This document shows positions 30,564 through 37,616 of a stretch of DNA of 64,000 nt, piece by piece. The notes beneath the pieces are model-generated. The model worked only from the letters and a program-made list of their open reading frames with translations. It was not told the DNA's origin and searched no databases. The position numbers and the translations under genes were made by a program. The stretch's first letter is position 1. Every line of letters begins with the position of its first letter. The stretch is from assembly GCA_041916775.1 (NCBI GenBank), contig JAYRYZ010000027.1, positions 8,670-72,669 on the forward strand, read 5' to 3'. This DNA is from UBA2357 sp041916775. Its GTDB lineage: Bacteria; Pseudomonadota; Gammaproteobacteria; Burkholderiales; Rhodocyclaceae.

Positions 30564-32606
30564 ATGGAAGAGATACTCCGCAAGCTCGGCCAGGGTGACG
30601 ACGACCTGCACCACTGGATCGCACTGGTGGCGCGGCTGCGCCCCGCCAGCGCGCACGCCGTAGAAGAGGCGATCGCGAACCTCGCCGCGCTCTCGCAACT
30701 GCTCACGGAGCAGCCCGAGCTGCGCGCACGGCTGCGCAATTCGATCGCACGCGCATTCTTCGAGCGCAAGACGGTGTCGCTCTACGTCTCGCTGGGGCTG
30801 CTGCCTTCCACGGGCTTCTTCTCCGAGACCGCGCGTCGCTTCGCCGGCCGTGTGCTGCCTGATGTCGCCGACCCGACCTATATGCGCGACGTGCTCGGCA
30901 TGGTGTTCAGCCGCGTCGACGACGAGATCTGGGTACGCGCGATCCCAGACGCGGTATGGTCGGCCTTCATCACGCAGCTCTTCGCCCCGGATACGGAGGT
31001 CATCACCGAATCGGGGGCACCTCCGACCAATCAAGAGCTGCCCAACCCGCTGCTGGAGTTGGTGGAGGCACTGCGCATCCTCTCCTACCAGGTGAGCGCG
31101 ATCGGCCTCGACCCCGAGCTGGTGCGTATCGACCCCACCCTGGAAGAACACGAGTCCCCCTTCATGGCGCAGAACGCGGAGGTGGTGAACTATGTCGGCC
31201 ACTACAGCATCTGGTGGCACAACCCGCGCACCAGCATGGTCGATGCGAACCATCTCGAGGTCATGCTGGACCAGTGTCGCGAGGTCGTGCAGCGCATCCG
31301 CAAACGCGCGAGCAAGATCGGCACCAGCCTGTCGCTGACCTTCAAGCTGGAACGCCTGCGTCAGCACCTGGAGCGCATCACGGTGCTGCTCGGCCTCTTG
31401 ATCCGACTGCGCAGCGGCCGCACCGTGGAGTCGGTCGCGGAGCCGATCGTTCCGCTGATGAAGACGCTGATCCGCGCCGAGTGTCGCAAGTACAAACTGT
31501 CGGATTACTGGAGCAAGAACCTCGAGTTGCTGTCGCTGCGCATGACCGAGAACGCCAGCCGTACCGGCGAGCGCTACATTGCGTCCAGCCACCGCGAGTA
31601 TTTCGGCATCCTGGGTTCCGCCGCGCTGGGCGGATTGATCATCGCGATGATGGCAGCCATCAAAGCGGTGCTGGAAGCGCAGAACTTCCCCCCGCTCAGC
31701 GCGGCGCTGACCTTCTGCCTCAATTACGGCATCGGCTTTGCGCTGATCCATATCCTGGGTGGCACCGTCGCGACCAAGCAACCCGCAATGACCGCCAACG
31801 CAATCGCCGCCACCATCGGCGAGACGCGCGGGAAACAGCGCAACCTCGATGCGCTGGTGGACATCATCGTCCGAACCATACGCAGCCAGATCGCCGCAAT
31901 AGTGGGCAACGTGGGCGTGGCGGTACCGGTCGCGATGCTCATCGGCACACTGGTGTATTTGGGCAGCGGGCAGCACTTCCTGTCTCCGCAGTATGCAGAG
32001 GCCATGCTCGCAGACGTCGACCCGCTGGGCGGTACGCTGGTCTTCGCCGCGATTGCCGGTGTGTGCCTGTTTCTGTCCGGGCTCATCGCCGGCTACTACG
32101 ACAACCTGTGCGCCTACGGTCGCATACCGCAGCGCCTGGCGCAACTGCGCTGGGCCTGCCGTCTCTTCGGCACGGCGCGCATGGAGCGCGTCGCCAGCTA
32201 TGTCGGCAGCAACCTCGGCGCACTCGCTGGCAACTTCCTGTTCGGATTCCTGCTCGGCGGCGTCACCGCACTCGGCGTGCTGTTCGGACTGCCACTGGAT
32301 ATCCGCCACATCGCGTTCTCGTCAGCTTACGTCGGATACGCTGCAGTCGGGCTGGAGTTCGCGATTCCGCTCAACCTGGCACTCTGGTCTATCGCCGGCG
32401 TGGTAATGATCGGCGTCACCAACCTCACCGTCAGCTTCGCACTGACCCTGTCGGTGGCGATGCGCGCCCGTCAGATCACCTTCGCCCAAGGCCAGGAACT
32501 GGGGCGGCTGCTGCTGCGACGCTTCATCCGCCGCCCCCATGAGTTCATCCTGCCCACCTTCCGCCGCGCATCCACCACCCATACGAACGGCAACACGCCA
32601 CCTTGA
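30564..32606 (+). CDS. Gcr-family 'site-specific recombinase' (multi-pass membrane protein)
   Basis: 680 residues. It matches the family named after gonococcal Gcr (PF10136, SpecificRecomb). The N-terminal half is soluble and helical; the C-terminal half has about six or seven hydrophobic helices (GILGSAALGGLIIAMMAAI, GGTLVFAAIAGVCLFLSGLI and others). No tyrosine or serine recombinase catalytic motif is visible, so the recombinase name is doubtful and a membrane function is more likely. It starts 67 bases from the divergent uup. Confidence 0.8.
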   Translation: MEEILRKLGQGDDDLHHWIALVARLRPASAHAVEEAIANLAALSQLLTEQPELRARLRNSIARAFFERKTVSLYVSLGLLPSTGFFSETARRFAGRVLPDVADPTYMRDVLGMVFSRVDDEIWVRAIPDAVWSAFITQLFAPDTEVITESGAPPTNQELPNPLLELVEALRILSYQVSAIGLDPELVRIDPTLEEHESPFMAQNAEVVNYVGHYSIWWHNPRTSMVDANHLEVMLDQCREVVQRIRKRASKIGTSLSLTFKLERLRQHLERITVLLGLLIRLRSGRTVESVAEPIVPLMKTLIRAECRKYKLSDYWSKNLELLSLRMTENASRTGERYIASSHREYFGILGSAALGGLIIAMMAAIKAVLEAQNFPPLSAALTFCLNYGIGFALIHILGGTVATKQPAMTANAIAATIGETRGKQRNLDALVDIIVRTIRSQIAAIVGNVGVAVPVAMLIGTLVYLGSGQHFLSPQYAEAMLADVDPLGGTLVFAAIAGVCLFLSGLIAGYYDNLCAYGRIPQRLAQLRWACRLFGTARMERVASYVGSNLGALAGNFLFGFLLGGVTALGVLFGLPLDIRHIAFSSAYVGYAAVGLEFAIPLNLALWSIAGVVMIGVTNLTVSFALTLSVAMRARQITFAQGQELGRLLLRRFIRRPHEFILPTFRRASTTHTNGNTPP

Positions 32607-32677
32607 CGCCCCACGAAGCACCGCCGCAAGGCCCGAGCGAGCCAAGCCGCACAGGTCGCTCAAGCCGCAATTCCCGC

Positions 32678-32706
32678 TTGGTCAAGCCGCTCCGACCCGC
32701 TAGAAT
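32678..32706 (+). promoter_or_regulatory. sigma-70-type promoter of tRNA-Arg
   Basis: TTGGTC (32678-32683) and TAGAAT (32701-32706) are separated by 17 bases, and the mature tRNA starts 9 bases after the -10 box. No other gene is close enough to own it. Confidence 0.6.
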
Positions 32707-32714
32707 TGCGCCCT

Positions 32715-32789
32715 CTCCTCGTAGTTCAATGGATAGAACGGCCGCCTCCTAAGCGGCAGATACAGGTTCGATTCCTGTCGAGGGGACCA
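32715..32789 (+). tRNA. tRNA-Arg (anticodon CCT)
   Basis: A full cloverleaf can be folded: acceptor CTCCTCG pairing with CGAGGGG (one G-U), D arm GTTC/GAAC, anticodon stem GCCGC/GCGGC with loop CTCCTAA (anticodon CCT, reading AGG), and T arm ACAGG-TTCGATT-CCTGT. CCA is encoded. The 3' part from 32766 is the attachment site of the adjoining element, so the present tRNA 3' end was supplied by the element. Confidence 0.92.
32766..32789 (+). other. attL: tRNA-Arg 3' end attachment core
   Basis: GTTCGATTCCTGTCGAGGG followed by G and ACCA, covering the T arm and 3' acceptor strand of the tRNA. The first 19 bases and the ACCA recur at 47284-47306, with one G fewer there. Confidence 0.88.
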
Positions 32790-32823
32790 ATTAGAAGTGT
32801 CAGGCAGTGCCAAGCAGTACCAG

Positions 32824-32857
32824 AAACCCGCACAGCTCAAGGCTTTGCGGGTTTTTT
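32824..32857 (+). terminator. terminator downstream of tRNA-Arg, inside the element
   Basis: Stem AAACCCGC (32824-32831) / GCGGGTTT (32847-32854) with a 15-base loop, running into a T tract. It resembles the terminator at 47351-47384, just beyond attR, which is probably the original tRNA terminator. Confidence 0.8.
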
Positions 32858-32891
32858 GTTGTGCCATGCAGTGTCACCAAGAGCCACGCCA

Positions 32892-32954
32892 TACCGTCAA
32901 CTTTGACGGTACACTTGACGGTATACCGCCACCCTTCCCCGAGGTGTACCGTCA
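32892..32954. promoter_or_regulatory. cluster of TGACGGTA sites upstream of the integrase gene
   Basis: TACCGTCAA (32892-32900) and TTGACGGTA (32903-32911) form a perfect inverted repeat with a 2-base spacer. A further direct TGACGGTA is at 32916-32923, and an inverted TACCGTCA at 32947-32954 touches the integrase start codon. A pair with identical spacing recurs at 47200-47219. They are likely arm-type integrase or AlpA/excisionase binding sites and could make the integrase self-regulating. Confidence 0.6.
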
Positions 32955-34207
32955 TGCCTCTCACCGATACCGCCATCAGGCAGGCCAAGCCCGCCGACAA
33001 GGACAGGAAGCTCAGCGATGACCGTGGGTTATACCTGCTCGTGCGCGCGAGCGGCTCCAAGCTGTGGCGCATGGACTACCGCTTCGACGACAAGCGGAAG
33101 ACCCTCGCCCTGGGGAGCTATCCGGATGTGAGCCTTGCCGCTGCCCGCCGGCTGCGAGACGAGGCGCGCGAGCTGATCGCCGCCGGCACCGATCCCAACC
33201 AGGCGCGCAAGGACGAGGAGGAAGCAAAGCGCCTCGCCAAGGAAAACAGCTTCGAGGCCATGGCGCGGGCCTGGCACAAGTTGCATGAATCCGAGTGGGT
33301 GCCGACCCACGCGGGCAAGATTCTCCGATCGCTGGAAGCGAACGTTTTCCCGTCCCTGGGTGACAAGCCGGTTGGCGAGATCAGCGCCGTCGACGTGCTC
33401 AACGTACTGCGCAAGGTAGAAGCGCGCGGCGCGGCCGACATGGTGAAGCGACTTCGCCAGCGCATGGCCGACGTGTTCATGTACGCCATCGCCACGGGTG
33501 CCGCCACCAGCAACCCGGCCGATGGGCTGCACAAGGCGGTCACGCCCTACCGTTCCACCCACCGGGCGGCGCTGCGCGTGTCGGATCTGCGGGACTTCTT
33601 CATCCGCCTGGACGCCGTTCGCCTCGGCATGCCCGTGAAGCATGCCATCCGTCTGCAGGTGCTGACCTTCGTCCGGCCTGGTGAGCTGCGCTGCGCCATG
33701 TGGCAGGAGTTCGACCTTGATGCCGGCATGTGGATCGTGCCGGCGGAGCGCGACCGCGCGCGCGGCCTGGTCGGGATGAAGATGCGAGAGGCGCACCATG
33801 TGCCCCTCTCGCGGCAGGTGATCGCCGTCCTCAAGGAGCAGCGCGACTTCTCCGGGCATGGCGACCTGGTATTCCCCAACCGCAACGACCCAGCCCGCGC
33901 CATGAGCGACAACACGGTGAATTCCGGCCTGCGCGCCATGGGCTACACCAGCGCGCAAGTCAGCGGCGCCGGGTTCCGGACCACCGCCACCGGCGCCATC
34001 CTCGAGCTGGGCTATCGCCCCGAGGTGATCGACCGACAGCTCTCCCACCGCGAGCGCAAGGAAGTCTTCGGCGCCTACTCGCACCAGGTGCAGTACCTCG
34101 CCGAACGCAAGAAGATGATGCAGGCGTGGGCGGACTACGTGGATCGGGTATGCAAGGGGGCAGATGTTCTTCCCATGGAACCCCGCCGCAAGATGCCTCG
34201 CGGTTGA
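32954..34207 (+). CDS. P4-type tyrosine integrase
   Basis: 417 residues from the ATG encoding MPLTDTAIRQAKP, the typical N terminus of the DUF4102 arm-binding domain (GLYLLVRASGSKLWRMDYRF, KTLALGSYPDVSLAAAR). The catalytic domain has Arg in FVRPGELRCAMW, Arg in GFRTTATG, His in QLSHRERKE and the presumed nucleophile Tyr in GAYSHQVQYL, followed by the usual MMQAWADYVD tail. The HxxR box normally reads HGFR; here it is AGFR (codon GCC), an unusual substitution. Position next to attL in tRNA-Arg fits its role in integration and excision. Confidence 0.93.
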   Translation: MPLTDTAIRQAKPADKDRKLSDDRGLYLLVRASGSKLWRMDYRFDDKRKTLALGSYPDVSLAAARRLRDEARELIAAGTDPNQARKDEEEAKRLAKENSFEAMARAWHKLHESEWVPTHAGKILRSLEANVFPSLGDKPVGEISAVDVLNVLRKVEARGAADMVKRLRQRMADVFMYAIATGAATSNPADGLHKAVTPYRSTHRAALRVSDLRDFFIRLDAVRLGMPVKHAIRLQVLTFVRPGELRCAMWQEFDLDAGMWIVPAERDRARGLVGMKMREAHHVPLSRQVIAVLKEQRDFSGHGDLVFPNRNDPARAMSDNTVNSGLRAMGYTSAQVSGAGFRTTATGAILELGYRPEVIDRQLSHRERKEVFGAYSHQVQYLAERKKMMQAWADYVDRVCKGADVLPMEPRRKMPRG

Positions 34208-34330
34208 TCACCCTCCATCGAAGCAGAATCACATTCATTGGTCTTCATGTAATGCGAAATCGCCTTTTTTGACCGTTTCGCATCGCTCGAATGATTCTCC
34301 GTGCCACTCAGGCCAAAGGAGAAACGAACG

Positions 34331-34561
34331 ATGCAAACCCAATCAACCCCGAAGCCGCTTGCGAACTTCGACACCCTGCCCGATTCCGCCATGGTCGACG
34401 TCAAGACCGTGGCCGGGATTCTGGGTCGCTCGACCGGCTCGATCTGGCGTGACGCCAGGCAAGGCACCATCCCCAAGCCGGTAAAGACAGGCCCGTACAG
34501 CACCCGCTGGAACGTCGGCGCCATCCGTCGCCACCTCGCAAACCTCGGGGTGTCGGCATGA
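34331..34561 (+). CDS. AlpA-family/MerR-like HTH regulator (putative excisionase or activator)
   Basis: 76 residues from an ATG preceded by AAAGGAG. A winged-helix AlpA-type motif is visible: VDVKTVAGILGRSTGSIWRD, then GTIPKPVKTGPYSTRWNVGAIRRHLANL. AlpA proteins in satellites and islands activate transcription of int or replication genes or act as recombination directionality factors. It lies 123 bases after int, and its stop overlaps the next start by ATGA. There is no other candidate regulator gene in the element. Confidence 0.82.
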   Translation: MQTQSTPKPLANFDTLPDSAMVDVKTVAGILGRSTGSIWRDARQGTIPKPVKTGPYSTRWNVGAIRRHLANLGVSA

Positions 34562-35082
34562 ACGCCAACAACATCGACGACGACTACGCGAAGCCCTCGC
34601 GTCGCAACCGCCGCCGCAAGCGCAAGTGGAAATCGGCCGGAGCCTGCAACGGGCTCACGCTCCGCGGCTCAGCGCGCTTGACACTGTCGACCAGCCGGGC
34701 GCATCATCCACCGTGCCTGCAAACAACAGGCAACGGGATTGGCGTCCCGAATGACGACGGCGGACGATTCCGCCACCCTGGCGGATTTTTTACGTCCACC
34801 GCATGTGCTGCCGTGTTTATGGTGGGCCGTGTGGGAGAGCCGCAAGGCTCGCCGGTTCCGTTGTCCCGGTACGCCAATCCCACATGCGCCCGCCACCCCA
34901 GATTGGCGTCTGGGAGCGGGATTCAAGCCTCACGACACGGAGCATCAGTCATGCGAAATTCCGCATCGGGCACGCCTGCCCGCATCCTCTCTCTATCCCA
35001 TCGTCTTACCGCCTACCGCGCCCTGCGCGCTGTGTTCGGCCCCGTCGCGGCCTTCCGGATTGCACTCGGGAGGGCTGCGTGA
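34558..35082 (+). CDS. Ash/Icd-like ORF overlapping a C4-like antisense RNA (coding uncertain)
   Basis: A 174-residue open frame coupled to both neighbours: ATGA with the AlpA-like gene and TGATG with the next gene. The N terminus is very basic (RRNRRRKRKWK). Residues ~90-115 (VFMVGRVGEPQGSPVPLSRY) resemble the phage Ash family. A terminator (34769-34791) and a predicted antisense RNA lie inside the frame. A nested ATG at 34951 with GGAG nine bases upstream would give a 43-residue basic protein (MRNSASGTPARIL), the position where icd/ant-type genes sit in P1-like immunity loci. Translation may begin at either site, or only at the nested one. Confidence 0.42.
   Translation: MNANNIDDDYAKPSRRNRRRKRKWKSAGACNGLTLRGSARLTLSTSRAHHPPCLQTTGNGIGVPNDDGGRFRHPGGFFTSTACAAVFMVGRVGEPQGSPVPLSRYANPTCARHPRLASGSGIQASRHGASVMRNSASGTPARILSLSHRLTAYRALRAVFGPVAAFRIALGRAA
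34735..34745 (+). promoter_or_regulatory. seqA-like antisense target upstream of the terminator
   Basis: GGGATTGGCGT is exactly complementary to ACGCCAATCCC at 34871-34881 in the C4-like RNA. It lies 23 bases before a rho-independent terminator, the arrangement used in P4 immunity, where antisense pairing promotes premature termination. Confidence 0.55.
34769..34791 (+). terminator. intragenic rho-independent terminator in the immunity region
   Basis: Stem TCCGCCA (34769-34775) / TGGCGGA (34779-34785) with a CCC loop and six T. It lies inside the operon between the antisense target and the C4-like RNA, so it probably acts as a regulated attenuator. Confidence 0.72.
34821..34899 (+). ncRNA. 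candidate C4-type antisense RNA (P1 c4 / P4 CI RNA-like)
   Basis: The segment folds as a three-way junction: outer stem TGTGGGA (34830-34836) / TCCCACA (34878-34884), hairpin GAGCC-GCAA-GGCTC (34837-34850), and hairpin CCGG...CCGG (34852-34869), with flanking GGTGGGC / GCCCGCCACC giving further partial pairing. Its exposed ACGCCAATCCC matches a target upstream (34735-34745) and a shorter one downstream (34901-34909). C4 antisense RNAs (Rfam C4 family) regulate antirepressor or replication genes in P1, P7 and P4-like elements. The assignment is from fold and complementarity; boundaries are approximate. Confidence 0.62.
34901..34909 (+). promoter_or_regulatory. seqC-like antisense target downstream of the C4-like RNA
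   Basis: GATTGGCGT repeats nine bases of the upstream target and is complementary to ACGCCAATC in the RNA. It lies about 30 bases before the GGAG that precedes the ATG at 34951, so pairing could influence translation there. Confidence 0.5.
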
Positions 35083-35513
35083 TGACCGCCACCCGTACTG
35101 CACCCGCCCCCGGCTTCACGCCCGGCCCGTGGTTCGAGCACTCCCACCGCCAGATCGGCCCCAAGGCCGGCATCGTCTGCGAGGTCTGGAGCGCCATCGG
35201 CACATCGAGCGACGACGCAATTGCCCAAGCCGATGCAAATGTGCATCTGATCGCCGCGGCGCCCGAGCTCTACAACGCACTGCGCACCGCTTTGGTGGTC
35301 GTCAGCGGCCTCAACGCCGACGGCTACTTCAACCAGGCGGAACGCGAGATCCGCGCGGCCCTGGCGCTGGCCGAAGGCCGCAGCGCAATGGTCCATCTCG
35401 AAGCCGCGATGGAGCGTGGCATGCGCGCCTGGGGGAAGCCCGAGTTCCGCCAGGTGCCGGCCTCGCCCAGCCTCGCGACCATCAGCAGCGACAGCGAAGG
35501 GGGTGAAGCATGA
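35082..35513 (+). CDS. phage/satellite hypothetical protein ('TPGPW...LIAAAPELYNAL' family)
   Basis: 143 residues. GGGAGG lies upstream of the ATG, which overlaps the preceding stop (TGATG). FTPGPWFEHSH and NVHLIAAAPELYNALRTAL are widespread in small phage and mobile-element proteins of unknown function. No catalytic motif is visible. The C terminus is Ser/acid-rich. It overlaps the next gene by four bases, within the element's early operon. Confidence 0.7.
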   Translation: MTATRTAPAPGFTPGPWFEHSHRQIGPKAGIVCEVWSAIGTSSDDAIAQADANVHLIAAAPELYNALRTALVVVSGLNADGYFNQAEREIRAALALAEGRSAMVHLEAAMERGMRAWGKPEFRQVPASPSLATISSDSEGGEA

Positions 35514-35758
35514 GCACTACTACCGACATGCCCCCCGGCCTGGACGCAGCGAACCAAGTCGCCGCCCTCGCATGTGTGCTTGAGTGCCTGTCTGTCGAGA
35601 GCATGGACTCCCATGCCTTGATGGACGCACTCGCATCCATCGCCGCGCGCCTGAAGCGACTTTCTCACGTCGTCTACTTCTCCATCGATAAAGAGGCTGG
35701 CCTCGAACACGGACAGGACGATGCTGAGCTTTCTCGGATTCTCAGGGGGGATATCTGA
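35510..35758 (+). CDS. small hypothetical protein
   Basis: 82 residues, not recognised. Coupled to the preceding gene by ATGA, with GGGGGTGAAGC upstream as a ribosome site. It is predicted mostly helical (NQVAALACVLECLSVESMD, LMDALASIAARLKRLSHVVY), with an acidic C terminus. It belongs to the run of small coupled genes before the primase. Confidence 0.55.
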   Translation: MSTTTDMPPGLDAANQVAALACVLECLSVESMDSHALMDALASIAARLKRLSHVVYFSIDKEAGLEHGQDDAELSRILRGDI

Positions 35759-35759
35759 C

Positions 35760-36122
35760 ATGGCCGGACCACGTTCAACATTGTTCAGTCTCTACGCGCA
35801 TGCGGCCGACACGCTCTCCGAAGATCAGTTGCTCGAACTCTCGACCATGACTTATGAGGTCGTCGTCGAGGCGGATCGGTGGGCCGACGAGCTCGACATG
35901 CTTGCCGCATTAGTGGTGCAGGAAGGTGAGTTGCAAGACAAGGGCGGGCATGTGATGGGCGCGTACCAAACCCCTCGTCCGCTGGCTGATCTGCTCGAAT
36001 CCTACGCATACAGGATGCGCATTCAAGCAGCCTTCATCGAGATCGCATCAGACGCCCGTGCCCGCCTGCACCGCGCCGCCGAACATCATGCAACGCCCGC
36101 CAAGGGAGGTAAGGCCAAATGA
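35760..36122 (+). CDS. small helical hypothetical protein, paralogue of the next gene
   Basis: 120 residues from the ATG at 35760, one base after the previous stop; a purine-rich CAGGGGGG precedes it. An in-frame ATG at 35721 would overlap the previous gene more. Not recognised. It aligns along its length with the next protein: STLFSLYAHAADTL, ADELDMLAAL, and LLESYAYRMRIQAAFIEIASDA are mirrored there. The C terminus is basic (KGGKAK). Confidence 0.6.
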   Translation: MAGPRSTLFSLYAHAADTLSEDQLLELSTMTYEVVVEADRWADELDMLAALVVQEGELQDKGGHVMGAYQTPRPLADLLESYAYRMRIQAAFIEIASDARARLHRAAEHHATPAKGGKAK

Positions 36123-36466
36123 CTGCACCCTATTCGACCCTCGTCAGGACCTACTTTCTGGCCGCCGACCGCATGAAGCCCGAAGATCTTGCTCAGGTCG
36201 TCGCCTTGAGCATTCACGCCAAGGAAGAGGCGCTGAACATTGCGGAAGAGCTCGACATGCATGCCGTTTTCGCGATGCGTGACAAGGCGCTGCAGCAGCT
36301 CGGGGAGATGGAAGCCTACACCTACGCGGACTCAGAGTTCGTCGCCCGACTGTTCGAAGCCTACGCCCACCGTGCAAAGGTACAGGCAGCGTTCATCGAG
36401 ATCGCGTTCGATGCGCTTGAGCGCTACATCCGCGCGGCGATGCAGCAAGAGGAGGTCGGGAAATGA
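36119..36466 (+). CDS. small helical hypothetical protein, tandem paralogue
   Basis: 115 residues, start overlapping the previous stop by ATGA. YSTLVRTYFLAADRM, AEELDMHAVF and LFEAYAHRAKVQAAFIEIAFDA match the preceding protein, indicating tandem duplication and divergence. All predicted helical, no known motif. The pair could form a heteromer; the function is unknown. Its stop overlaps the next ATG by four bases. Confidence 0.6.
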   Translation: MTAPYSTLVRTYFLAADRMKPEDLAQVVALSIHAKEEALNIAEELDMHAVFAMRDKALQQLGEMEAYTYADSEFVARLFEAYAHRAKVQAAFIEIAFDALERYIRAAMQQEEVGK

Positions 36467-36789
36467 GCTACTCCCCCATCCCCAAAGGGTCGGGCCTCGG
36501 ACGCGATGCGAATCCCCGCCGGCCCGGTCTCATCGACTTCGGCTTCACTATGCAGAACGGCAGCCGCGCCCAGCGGCGCGAGATCCTGCGCACGCTCAAG
36601 GGCTACGCCAGATCCGGTGTGCCGGGTGCGGCCGATGAGCTCCGCCGGATCACCGCCGGCCCCGTGTTCCACACCTGGCGGGTGACGCTCCCGACCCGCA
36701 AGCCGTTCGTCGTTACGGTTCCGCAGGGCGCCACCGCAAGCGAGGTGCTCGCCCAGTGGCCGGGTGCGAGGCTGGAGGCGCTGCAATGA
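36463..36789 (+). CDS. hypothetical protein
   Basis: 108 residues, not recognised. Coupled by ATGA at both ends. It has a basic middle (NGSRAQRREILRTLKGYARSG) and a C-terminal beta-rich part (TWRVTLPTRKPFVVTVPQGATASEVLAQWPGA). Position directly before the primase-like gene suggests a DNA-metabolism accessory, which is only an inference. Confidence 0.6.
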   Translation: MSYSPIPKGSGLGRDANPRRPGLIDFGFTMQNGSRAQRREILRTLKGYARSGVPGAADELRRITAGPVFHTWRVTLPTRKPFVVTVPQGATASEVLAQWPGARLEALQ

Positions 36790-37616
36790 CCGCGCGAGAC
36801 GCATTCATCGACGCCCTGCGCGCGGCGGGCCTGGAGCCGGTGAAGCCGATCAGGCTCATCGAGGGCAAGCTTGAGCGGTTCCGGGTTGATGGCGACAAGG
36901 CTGGGAGCAAGAACGGCTGGGCGGTGCTGTACTCTGAGCCGTCCCCCTGGGGGGCTTTCGGATCGTGGCGCACGGGTGAGTCACACACCTGGAAGGCCAC
37001 CACCAACGAGCAGATGACAGCGGCCCAGCGGGCGGAGCATCGCCGTCAGGTGGAGGCCCTGCGCGCCGCGCGTGCGGCAGACGAAGCCCGCATCCATGCC
37101 GAAGCTGCCGCCCGCGCCGCGAAAATCTGGAACGGCGCCAAACCTGCCACCAACGACCACCCCTACCTGCGCGCCAAGGGCGTGCCCGCCTACGGCCTGC
37201 GGGCGCTGCGCGAGCAGCTCGTGGTGCCCGCTCGGGATGCCGCCGGCACGCTGCACACCCTGCAGTTCATCAGCCCGGACGGCGGCAAGCGCTTCCTGAC
37301 TGGCGGGCGCATCAGGGGCTGCTATTGCGCCATCGGCAGGCCAGACGACACCCTGCTGCTCGCAGAGGGCTACGCCACCGCCGCCACCCTCCACCAGGCT
37401 ACGGGGCGCGCGGTGGCCGCGTGCTTCAACTGCGGCAACCTCGTGTCCGTGGCACGGGCGCTGCGGGGCAAATTCCCCCGGCTGCGCCTGGTGGTGTGCG
37501 CCGACGACGACAGCGCCACTCCCGGCAATCCTGGCCTGACCTCAGCGCGCGCCGCAGCGGCGGCCGTGGGCGGGCTGGTGGCGGTGCCGGACTTCGCGGG
37601 GGTGGCCCATGGGTAA
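36786..37616 (+). CDS. Toprim-domain primase-like protein
   Basis: 276 residues from the ATG overlapping the preceding stop. After ~120 residues including TNDHPYLRAKGVPAYGLR, a Toprim domain follows: the Glu of LLAEGYATAATLHQATG and the Asp cluster CADDDSATPGNPG. This is the layout of P4-alpha/phage Toprim primases lacking a helicase. It overlaps the DUF3987 gene by eight bases; together they probably initiate replication of the excised element. No zinc-binding N-terminal domain is seen. Confidence 0.82.
   Translation: MTARDAFIDALRAAGLEPVKPIRLIEGKLERFRVDGDKAGSKNGWAVLYSEPSPWGAFGSWRTGESHTWKATTNEQMTAAQRAEHRRQVEALRAARAADEARIHAEAAARAAKIWNGAKPATNDHPYLRAKGVPAYGLRALREQLVVPARDAAGTLHTLQFISPDGGKRFLTGGRIRGCYCAIGRPDDTLLLAEGYATAATLHQATGRAVAACFNCGNLVSVARALRGKFPRLRLVVCADDDSATPGNPGLTSARAAAAAVGGLVAVPDFAGVAHG

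Noticed and set aside
30564..32606. A true site-specific recombinase able to mobilise the adjoining element.
   Set aside because: The Gcr-family protein has many membrane helices and no tyrosine or serine recombinase motif; the element has its own integrase beyond the tRNA.
34269..34297. Promoter for the AlpA-like gene (TTGACC, 17 bases, TGATTC).
   Set aside because: The -35 box is good but the -10 box matches poorly; not strong enough to list as a feature.
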